DNA of 5,278 nucleotides from Candidatus Cloacimonadota bacterium (lineage in GTDB: Bacteria > Cloacimonadota > Cloacimonadia > Cloacimonadales > WRIO01), in the NCBI GenBank assembly GCA_023230175.1, contig JALNXV010000260.1, forward strand, positions 1 to 5,278. The letters are read 5' to 3'. A program made the translations under genes and the position numbers. How positions within the stretch are numbered: the stretch's first letter is position 1; every line of letters begins with the position of its first letter. Below the pieces are notes generated by a model, which saw nothing but the letters and a program-made list of their open reading frames with translations, did not search any database and had not been told where the DNA came from. Of the stretch, positions 1 through 5,278 are shown in pieces.

Positions 1-418
1 TATCCGTATAATTATTGATAAATTAATTGATTCAGAAGAATCATTAGAACAAAAGCTAAAGATTTATTTTATTAAGCCATTTGAGTATTTACAATCACAT
101 AAATCAATATTACTTGTAGCTTTCGGCGAAGAATCCCCTGTATTTTTAAAAAAGATTAATGAGTTTAAAGAACAGAGTCAGCTTAAGTTTAAAGAAAGGC
201 TTTTGAAAATTTTTTCTGATGCAAAAGAAAATGGCAGATTACGTAAAAATATAGAAAATAAAATTAATAAGGTTTCTGAAGTTATTTTCAGATGGCTTAC
301 ATTATCAGGAGAAAACGTTAAGATTTCGCAAACAATAGATTGGATTGAACAAACAAAAAGAGACTTAGATTTATTTGCAGACATTATAATTAATGGTATA
401 ATAAAAAAGGAGGAATAA
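1..418 (+). CDS. TetR/AcrR-like transcriptional regulator, C-terminal part (5' end outside window)
   Basis: The reading frame is open from the left edge (first full codon at position 2) to the TAA at 416-418 and gives 138 residues with no obvious start, so the gene begins before the window. The visible part is helical and charged and looks like the ligand-binding and dimerisation half of a TetR/AcrR-type repressor. It has a segment of the form Y-F-x-K-P-F-E-Y-L near residues 22-30, then a long amphipathic helix (about 48-72), then K-E-N-G-R-L-R-K-N-I (75-84), which resembles the common 'G-x-L-R-x-D-I' turn of these proteins. The helix-turn-helix, normally in the first 50 or so residues, is not in view, so the DNA-binding role is inferred from fold pattern and context. 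It lies immediately upstream of and in line with an RND efflux operon, so local autoregulated repression of the pump is the likely job. A TTG at 203 could open a shorter frame but has no independent support. Confidence 0.72.
   Translation, partial: IRIIIDKLIDSEESLEQKLKIYFIKPFEYLQSHKSILLVAFGEESPVFLKKINEFKEQSQLKFKERLLKIFSDAKENGRLRKNIENKINKVSEVIFRWLTLSGENVKISQTIDWIEQTKRDLDLFADIIINGIIKKEE
407..413 (+). promoter_or_regulatory. Shine-Dalgarno sequence for the outer-membrane factor gene
   Basis: AAGGAGG is a full-strength ribosome-binding sequence ending 7 nt before the GTG at 421, and it fixes that non-ATG start. It sits inside the last codons of the upstream regulator (Lys-Glu-Glu), so ribosomes finishing the regulator pass directly over it. 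This suggests translational coupling. Confidence 0.85.
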
Positions 419-420
419 GA

Positions 421-1827
421 GTGAAAAAAACACTTTTAGCAATTATCTTAATAATTTCGTTAACTTATTTGTGGTCAGAAGTTTCACTTGAATCTGCAAT
501 CAATATGGCACGAGAAAATAACAAAGAGCTTAAGATGTCTAAAGAAGATGTGAGCATAGCAGATTACAATTACAAGGAGATTAAAGGGCAACTTTTACCA
601 CAGATTAATCTTAATGCAAGTTATAGTTTAAAGAAAAACTGGTTACCTGACTCAGCAATTCCACCATCAAAGTCATTTTTAGATGATTTAGATGCAACGG
701 CTGATGCAAATGACAATGCTTTAGCTGATGGGCTAGATATGATATACGGTGCAATGTTACCTGATGATGAGTCAGAAGAAGCATCTTTAGTTGGTCAAGT
801 CCAGCTTCAACAGATTTTGTTTTCCGGTGGTAAGTTGATTAATGGTATTAGGGTACTGGATAAAGTAAAAACATTACAATCAAAAAAGTATCAACTATCT
901 GAACAACAATTAGTTATAGATGTAATTGATGCTTATTATAATCTTTATCTAGCCCGTAAGGTATATAATATACAGGTACAAGCTTTAGAAACAGCTGAAT
1001 TACATTTGGAAAGAGTAGAAAATTCTTTTAATCAGGGATTAGTATCAGAATATGATAGATTAAGAGCAGAGCTTGAAGTATCAAGGTTACATCCACAGGT
1101 TTTGGAGAGTGAAAATCAAAAAAATCTTGCTGAAGAAAACTTTAGAAGAGTTACAGGATACACTTCTGAAGAAGAGATTTCTTTATCTGATGATATTATT
1201 TATAACAAAGCATTTAATGTTTCATTGGATAATGCATTAAGATTGGCAAATAAACAAAGAATTGAGTTATATTTAACAGAAGTTATGAAAGAGATATATG
1301 AAGTTCAATATAAAGCAGAAAAGGGTAATTATTTGCCAAATATTGCTTTGACAGCAGATGTTTCAAAGTATAATACATCTGATTCGTTTTCAATTGATAA
1401 GGATGATTTTGGCACGATGGCATCAGTTGGACTTGGGTTTCAAATGCCTTTGTTTAGTGGTTTTAGTAATACATCAAAGGCTTTGAGAGCTAAGCATGAA
1501 TTAAGAAAATCTGAGCATGATGCTGTTAATACACAGGACTTAATTAATCTAGAAATCAGACAGATATGGCAATCATATCAACATAGTATAAAGAATTTAG
1601 AAACACAAAAGAAAAATCTATCTTTAGCTGAAAGAGCTTATCAAATTGCAGAATCAAGATTCCAAAATCAAACAGGTATTCAATTAGAAGTTTTTGATGC
1701 TCAAATACAACTTAATTCTGCTAAAATTGCTTTAGCTCAAGCAGATATACAAGTATTAAAAAACTATTATGCTTTAAATAAATCAATAGGAAATAATTTA
1801 TATAATTTAATTGGAGAAGAAAAATGA
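421..1827 (+). CDS. TolC-family outer-membrane efflux protein (468 aa)
   Basis: This is the outer-membrane channel of the tripartite pump. The family forms trimers with a beta-barrel in the outer membrane and a long alpha-helical tunnel in the periplasm. The GTG start follows a perfect ribosome-binding site. Residues 1-19 form a Sec signal peptide (M-K-K, then a hydrophobic run), with cleavage likely near W-S/E at 18-20; there is no lipobox. The typical internal duplication is visible: L-P-Q-I-N-L (59-64) with L-F-S-G-G (133-137) in the first half, and L-P-N-I-A-L (305-310) with L-F-S-G-F (344-348) in the second. Each pair marks two barrel strands, followed by long coiled-coil helices (about 140-245 and 350-455). 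Length is normal for the family. The loop between the first two strands (about 70-122) is long and acidic, while its counterpart (about 315-333) is short. It overlaps the adaptor gene by 4 nt. Family assignment is firm; the substrate is unknown. Confidence 0.93.
   Translation: MKKTLLAIILIISLTYLWSEVSLESAINMARENNKELKMSKEDVSIADYNYKEIKGQLLPQINLNASYSLKKNWLPDSAIPPSKSFLDDLDATADANDNALADGLDMIYGAMLPDDESEEASLVGQVQLQQILFSGGKLINGIRVLDKVKTLQSKKYQLSEQQLVIDVIDAYYNLYLARKVYNIQVQALETAELHLERVENSFNQGLVSEYDRLRAELEVSRLHPQVLESENQKNLAEENFRRVTGYTSEEEISLSDDIIYNKAFNVSLDNALRLANKQRIELYLTEVMKEIYEVQYKAEKGNYLPNIALTADVSKYNTSDSFSIDKDDFGTMASVGLGFQMPLFSGFSNTSKALRAKHELRKSEHDAVNTQDLINLEIRQIWQSYQHSIKNLETQKKNLSLAERAYQIAESRFQNQTGIQLEVFDAQIQLNSAKIALAQADIQVLKNYYALNKSIGNNLYNLIGEEK
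682..780 (+). other. Acidic surface-loop insertion in the TolC-like protein
   Basis: Residues 88-120 of the outer-membrane factor hold nine Asp and three Glu, and no Lys or Arg occurs between residues 85 and 137. The segment lies between the first two predicted barrel strands, which by the TolC topology places it on the extracellular side. The matching loop of the second half is less than half as long and contains both charges. Its role is not known; metal binding, charge selection at the channel mouth, or simple surface variation are all possible. Confidence 0.6.
1813..1816 (+). promoter_or_regulatory. Ribosome-binding site for the adaptor gene, inside the preceding gene
   Basis: GGAG lies 7 nt before the ATG at 1824 and inside the last codons of the outer-membrane factor gene. 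Together with the ATGA stop/start overlap (1824-1827) it supports this start and a coupled translation of the two genes. Confidence 0.7.
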
Positions 1828-2864
1828 GTTTAAAATTATTTAAAAAAACAGCCATATTACTTATTATTTTCAGCATCTTTACTTTAGGATGCACAAAGAA
1901 AAAAGAAGCCGGTCCATCAAGTATGGAAGAAATTTACAAAGTTCAAGGCGTTCCGGTTAAAGTTGAAACAGTTCAATTACAAGAATTTGTTAAATCTTTA
2001 GATTATAATGCAACAGTAAACGGAATTAAAGAAACTCCGGTTTTTGCTAAAGTTTCAGATAAAGTAATGAATATCAATGCTAAAATCGGTCAAAAAGTTC
2101 AAAAAGATCAAGTTATTATTGACTTCCCCGAAAATAATATCCAGGCAAGCTACCATCAAGCAAAGGCATCATTTCAATTAGCAAGTCAGACATGGGAAAG
2201 AATGCAGAGTTTGTATGAAACCGGCGGTATTTCAAAGCAAGATCTTGATAGTGCTGAAACTCAATTTAAAGTGGCACAAGCTAATTGGGATACTGTTCAG
2301 CAGATGATACACGTTCGAGCTCCATTTGAAGGTATAATCACAGATATTAATGCACGTAAAATGCAAGCTGTAGCTACGGGTGATTTTCTTTTTACTGTTT
2401 CTCAGTTAGAACACCTTTATTCAAGGATTTGGGTATCAGAAACTGATATTAATAGTGTGAAAAAAGGAGCAGATATTAAGTTTATATGGAATGGTCATAC
2501 TAAAATCGGAGAGATTACAGAATTAGCTTTATCTATTAATAAAGATTTTAATGCTTTTGCTGCTGATGTAATTTTAGATAATGCTGATTTATCAATTAAA
2601 AGCGGTGTAACCGGTACAGTATTAGTTGAAATTTATAGAAATAATGAAGCTGTTGTTGTTCCACGAAATTTAGTGAAAAAAGATGAAACCGGCAAAACAT
2701 TTGTTTATGTTGCAGAAAATTCAAAAGCTAAAAGAAGAGATGTGCAAATAGGTAACGAATCAGAATTAGATTATGAAATTATTTCCGGCTTAACACCCGG
2801 AGATATTTTAATAGTTAGTGGCTTACAATTTGTAAATGACAATGTTAAACTTTCAATACAGTAA
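1824..2864 (+). CDS. RND efflux periplasmic adaptor (membrane fusion protein), lipoprotein, 346 aa
   Basis: This subunit joins the inner-membrane RND pump to the TolC-like channel across the periplasm. The N-terminus is a lipoprotein signal: M-S-L-K-L-F-K-K, a hydrophobic run, then T-L-G-C with Cys23 as the lipidation site (codon 1890-1892). Domains in order: beta-barrel entry strand (about 43-60), first half of the lipoyl domain (about 70-100, with V-x-x-I-N-A-K-I-G-Q-K-V), alpha-hairpin (about 103-163), second lipoyl half (V-R-A-P-F-E-G at 164-170), beta-barrel domain (about 198-270) and membrane-proximal domain (about 275-346). At the hairpin tip Arg126, Leu130 and Ser137 have the same spacing as the R-L-S triad with which AcrA-type adaptors contact TolC. 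Length is slightly short but normal. The gene overlaps the outer-membrane factor gene by 4 nt and ends 10 nt before the permease, so the three subunits are co-produced. RND adaptor rather than ABC (MacA-like) type is judged from the neighbour. Confidence 0.93.
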   Translation: MSLKLFKKTAILLIIFSIFTLGCTKKKEAGPSSMEEIYKVQGVPVKVETVQLQEFVKSLDYNATVNGIKETPVFAKVSDKVMNINAKIGQKVQKDQVIIDFPENNIQASYHQAKASFQLASQTWERMQSLYETGGISKQDLDSAETQFKVAQANWDTVQQMIHVRAPFEGIITDINARKMQAVATGDFLFTVSQLEHLYSRIWVSETDINSVKKGADIKFIWNGHTKIGEITELALSINKDFNAFAADVILDNADLSIKSGVTGTVLVEIYRNNEAVVVPRNLVKKDETGKTFVYVAENSKAKRRDVQIGNESELDYEIISGLTPGDILIVSGLQFVNDNVKLSIQ

Positions 2865-2870
2865 GGAAGG
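2863..2870 (+). promoter_or_regulatory. Shine-Dalgarno sequence for the RND permease gene
   Basis: AAGGAAGG begins on the last two bases of the adaptor stop codon and fills most of the 10-nt gap before the ATG at 2875. It gives AGGA at about 7 nt from the start and supports that ATG. Confidence 0.8.
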
Positions 2871-2874
2871 ATAA

Positions 2875-5278
2875 ATGTTTTTATCAAACTTTTCAATCAA
2901 TAGACCTGTAACAGTAACTATGTTGATTATGGTTTTCGTAGTGTTTGGTGTATTAGCTTATTTAGCTATGCCATTGAACCTGATGCCTGATGTCGAACTG
3001 CCTTTTGTTACTATTCAAACTGTTTACGCCGGTGCAGGTCCTCAGGAAATTGAAACTCAAATAACAAAAAAAATAGAGGATGCGGTCTCCACAATTAGTA
3101 ATATTGAATACATTGAATCCTATTCTATGGATAACTTATCTTTAGTTTTGATAAGTTTTGAATTAGAAAAGGATATTGATATTGCTAATCAAGAGGTAAA
3201 AGATAAAGTAGATATAATTTTAAATGATTTGCCGACAGATGCGGACAAACCAATTATTGATAAATTCGATATTACTGCACAACCTGTAGTTAGGATGGTT
3301 TTAAGCGGGGTTCAATCTCCACTTGAATTATATGAATATGCCGATAAAAGCTTAAAAGACAGATTATCACAAATTGAAGGTGTAGCTCAAGTAGAAATTA
3401 GTGGTGGGCAAGAAAGAGAAATTCAAGTAGTCTTAAACGAAAGAACAATTTTTTCAAATAATCTTTCATTAAGTCAATTAAGTCAAATGCTTGCCTTACA
3501 TAATATGGATTTGCCTTCAGGTAACTTTAAACTCTCTAATCAAGAATTATCTGTGAAAGTTAAAGGCGAAATAAAAGATGTTGAAACCTTAAAAAATATT
3601 GATATTCCTACAGCTTATGGCGTTAAGAAATTGTCACATATTGCAGATATTATTGATACAGGTAATGAAGTTAGACAAAGAACTACCTTTTTTGACTTAG
3701 AAAATAAGATTAAACAAGATAATGTCATTAGTATTAACTTAGTAAAAAGTGCTGATGGTAATCCTGTTGATATTGCCGAAAGTTTAAAAAAACAACTTGG
3801 AGGTATTAATGCAGAACTACCCGAAGGTATGGAGTTGACAATAGTTGTTGATGATTCAATATTTATAGCAAGTTCTGTTGATGATACATTAAATAATATA
3901 ATTCTTGGTATCATATTCACCGGTTTGGTACTCTTGTTTTTCTTGCATGATTTAAGGTCAACATTGATAGTTGCCGTAGCTATGCCTATATCAATTATAG
4001 CTACCTTTGTTTTTATGCAAATGGCAGGATTTACAATGAATATGATGAGTTTGTTAGGATTGTCAACGTCTGTCGGGGTACTGGTAACAAACTCGGTGGT
4101 TGTGCTTGAAAATATTTTCAGGCATAAAGATTTAGGTCATGGTAAAAAAGAGTCTGCCGGTATAGGTACTTCCGAAATCGCTGTGGCAGTTTTTGCGTCA
4201 GCTTTAACTAATATAGTCGTGTTTTTACCTATAGGCTCTATGGGTGGTATCGTAGGTCAATTCTTTAGAGAATTTGGACTTACTGTAACCTTTGCTACGA
4301 TATTCTCTCTTGTGATTGCCTTTACCTTAACTCCTATGCTGGCTTCAATTATATTGCCCGAAAAAGCAAGACCAAATGTAATCTCTAAAAAAATTGAAGT
4401 CTTATTACATAAATTAGAAAATGCATATAAGAAAATGTTAGCTTTTATTCTAAAAAGGAAAACTAATAGCAGTATGACATTATTGTTAACATTAGCATTA
4501 TTTATTTTTAGTTTATTTATAGCTACAAAAATCGGCTTTGAGTTTATACCTACTCTTGACGAAGGTAATATCAATATTAAAACTGAATTGCCAATTGGTT
4601 ATAATCTTGAAGAAACAAGTAATATGCTTGAACAAATTGAAGAAATTATTTCTGCTCATTCTGAGATTAAATATATACTTACAAATTTAGGAACTTTAGG
4701 GCAAATTGATAAAGGTCTTAATATGGCTTCAACAAGTATTAAGTTAGTTGATGCTGATTTAAGAGAAAAAACTACTCAACAAGTAGCTGATCTTTTAATA
4801 AAAGAATTATCTAATATCCCCAATGCTAAAATTTCTGTAAATGTTCAATCTTCTGCTGGTACTGGAGGGAGTGATCCTATAAGCTTATATCTCATAGGTT
4901 ATGAAGACGAAACACTATTAGGTATTTCCCAACAAATTAATAATAAGATTAAAGACGTTCCCGGCTTAATAAATTTAGACTCAAGTACACGTTCAGGAAA
5001 ACCTGAAATTACTATTGAACCAAAAAGAGATAAACTTGCTATGACAGGTAATTCTGTAATGGAAATTGCTTTAGCTGTGAGAACCGCTATTGAAGGTATG
5101 GTAAGTACTCAATATAAAGAAGCCGGTAATGAATATGATATTAAAGTTACTATGCCTGAAGAAGCTTATAACTCTCCTGAAAAATTAAAAAATTTAACTA
5201 TTATGACCTCTACAGGTAAGTATCAGTTATCTCAACTTGCAGATGTTAAATTTTCTGAAGGTGTTAATAAAATTATTC
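2875..5278 (+). CDS. AcrB-type RND efflux permease, N-terminal 801 residues (3' end outside window)
   Basis: This is the inner-membrane pump of the RND superfamily; relatives are trimeric proton-driven exporters that pass substrates to an adaptor and TolC. The frame is open from the ATG to the window edge. TM1 is at about 11-31, preceded by the typical F-S-I-N-R-P start. The first periplasmic domain runs about 35-336 (P-D-V-E-L-P-F-V, A-G-A-G-P-Q-E-I-E, I-E-G-V-A-Q-V-E-I-S-G-G), and TM2-TM6 lie within about 338-492 (F-F-L-H-D-L-R-S-T-L-I, F-L-P-I-G-S-M, F-G-L-T-V, L-T-P-M-L-A). A cytoplasmic helix follows, then TM7 (about 533-551), then the second periplasmic domain from about 560 to the edge. 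In TM4 the usual V-D-D-A-I-V-V is V-T-N-S-V-V-V (404-410), so both proton-relay Asp are replaced (Thr405, Asn406), while Glu412 and the flanking glycine are kept. The switch-loop region (about 605-619) has no Phe, unlike AcrB. TM8-TM12 are not visible. Family membership is firm; substrate and energy coupling are open. Confidence 0.93.
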   Translation, partial: MFLSNFSINRPVTVTMLIMVFVVFGVLAYLAMPLNLMPDVELPFVTIQTVYAGAGPQEIETQITKKIEDAVSTISNIEYIESYSMDNLSLVLISFELEKDIDIANQEVKDKVDIILNDLPTDADKPIIDKFDITAQPVVRMVLSGVQSPLELYEYADKSLKDRLSQIEGVAQVEISGGQEREIQVVLNERTIFSNNLSLSQLSQMLALHNMDLPSGNFKLSNQELSVKVKGEIKDVETLKNIDIPTAYGVKKLSHIADIIDTGNEVRQRTTFFDLENKIKQDNVISINLVKSADGNPVDIAESLKKQLGGINAELPEGMELTIVVDDSIFIASSVDDTLNNIILGIIFTGLVLLFFLHDLRSTLIVAVAMPISIIATFVFMQMAGFTMNMMSLLGLSTSVGVLVTNSVVVLENIFRHKDLGHGKKESAGIGTSEIAVAVFASALTNIVVFLPIGSMGGIVGQFFREFGLTVTFATIFSLVIAFTLTPMLASIILPEKARPNVISKKIEVLLHKLENAYKKMLAFILKRKTNSSMTLLLTLALFIFSLFIATKIGFEFIPTLDEGNINIKTELPIGYNLEETSNMLEQIEEIISAHSEIKYILTNLGTLGQIDKGLNMASTSIKLVDADLREKTTQQVADLLIKELSNIPNAKISVNVQSSAGTGGSDPISLYLIGYEDETLLGISQQINNKIKDVPGLINLDSSTRSGKPEITIEPKRDKLAMTGNSVMEIALAVRTAIEGMVSTQYKEAGNEYDIKVTMPEEAYNSPEKLKNLTIMTSTGKYQLSQLADVKFSEGVNKII
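4039..4110 (+). other. TM4 relay segment of the permease with Thr-Asn in place of Asp-Asp
   Basis: Residues 389-412 match the RND TM4 motif throughout (N-M-M-S-L-L-G-L before, V-V-V-L-E-N-I after). The codons at 4087-4089 (ACA, Thr) and 4090-4092 (AAC, Asn) stand where AcrB has Asp407 and Asp408. Changing both Asp codons to these needs several base changes, so a single sequencing error cannot explain it. No other acidic residue lies inside this helix before Glu412. Confidence 0.85.

Noticed and set aside
178..384. 68-codon open frame on the - strand
   Set aside because: It is antisense to the regulator, which is open in the + frame through the window edge; it shows no ribosome-binding site or recognisable family, and its Ser/Leu/Phe-rich content is typical of a shadow of an AT-rich gene.
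203..418. Short + strand gene starting at TTG 203
   Set aside because: The same frame is open back to position 2 and the upstream residues continue the same helical pattern, so this is the end of a longer regulator and TTG is an internal Leu68 codon of the visible part.
401..430. A-runs around the regulator/outer-membrane gene junction as a programmed slippage site
   Set aside because: Both frames are complete without slippage, and the GTG start has a perfect ribosome-binding site. A-runs are frequent throughout this AT-rich sequence.
2862..2875. Possible promoter or terminator between adaptor and permease genes
   Set aside because: The gap is only 10 nt and is filled by the ribosome-binding site; there is no inverted repeat or T-run.
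3615..3920. 101-codon open frame on the - strand
   Set aside because: It is antisense to a conserved part of the RND permease and its composition is low-complexity Ser/Leu/Ile; no start signal or family pattern is visible.
4257..4574. 105-codon open frame on the - strand
   Set aside because: It is antisense to TM6-TM7 of the permease and looks like a mirror of its hydrophobic codons, with no independent support.
1..5278. CRISPR array, insertion sequence, tRNA or rRNA gene, riboswitch
   Set aside because: Nearly all bases are taken up by four contiguous coding frames; I saw no direct repeat array, terminal inverted repeats, transposase or structured RNA pattern.

Overview
The window is one stretch of a tightly packed, single-strand operon for a tripartite RND-type efflux system. 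All four genes lie on the + strand and nearly every base is coding. In order they are: the C-terminal part of a TetR/AcrR-like transcriptional regulator (its DNA-binding end lies before the window), a TolC-family outer-membrane factor, a lipoprotein-type periplasmic adaptor (membrane fusion protein), and an AcrB-type RND permease that runs off the right edge after 801 codons. Family members are usually a little over 1,000 residues, so the permease lacks its last few transmembrane helices here.

The outer-membrane factor, the adaptor and the inner-membrane pump together imply a diderm (Gram-negative-type) bacterium. The DNA is strongly AT-rich, Arg is mostly AGA, Trp is TGG, and TGA is used as a stop (1825-1827), so the genetic code is standard. 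Clear Shine-Dalgarno sequences precede all three pump genes. That argues against Bacteroidota, which mostly lack them, and fits low-GC diderm groups such as Spirochaetota, Cloacimonadota or Campylobacterota. The sequence alone does not settle the phylum.

Junctions: the regulator stop is 2 nt from the GTG start of the outer-membrane gene, whose ribosome-binding site lies inside the last regulator codons. The outer-membrane and adaptor genes overlap by 4 nt (ATGA). The adaptor and permease are 10 nt apart, with a strong ribosome-binding site between them. There is no room for a promoter or terminator between genes, so regulator and pump are probably co-transcribed from a promoter left of the window.

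The main unusual point is in the permease. The transmembrane-4 signature normally written V-D-D-A (the two proton-relay aspartates of AcrB) reads V-T-N-S here, in an otherwise intact and conserved context. The pump may therefore be energised with a rearranged relay or belong to a distinct RND subclass. The answer depends on TM10-TM12, outside the window. A secondary point is a long, strongly acidic and lysine/arginine-free insertion in the first surface loop of the TolC-like protein.
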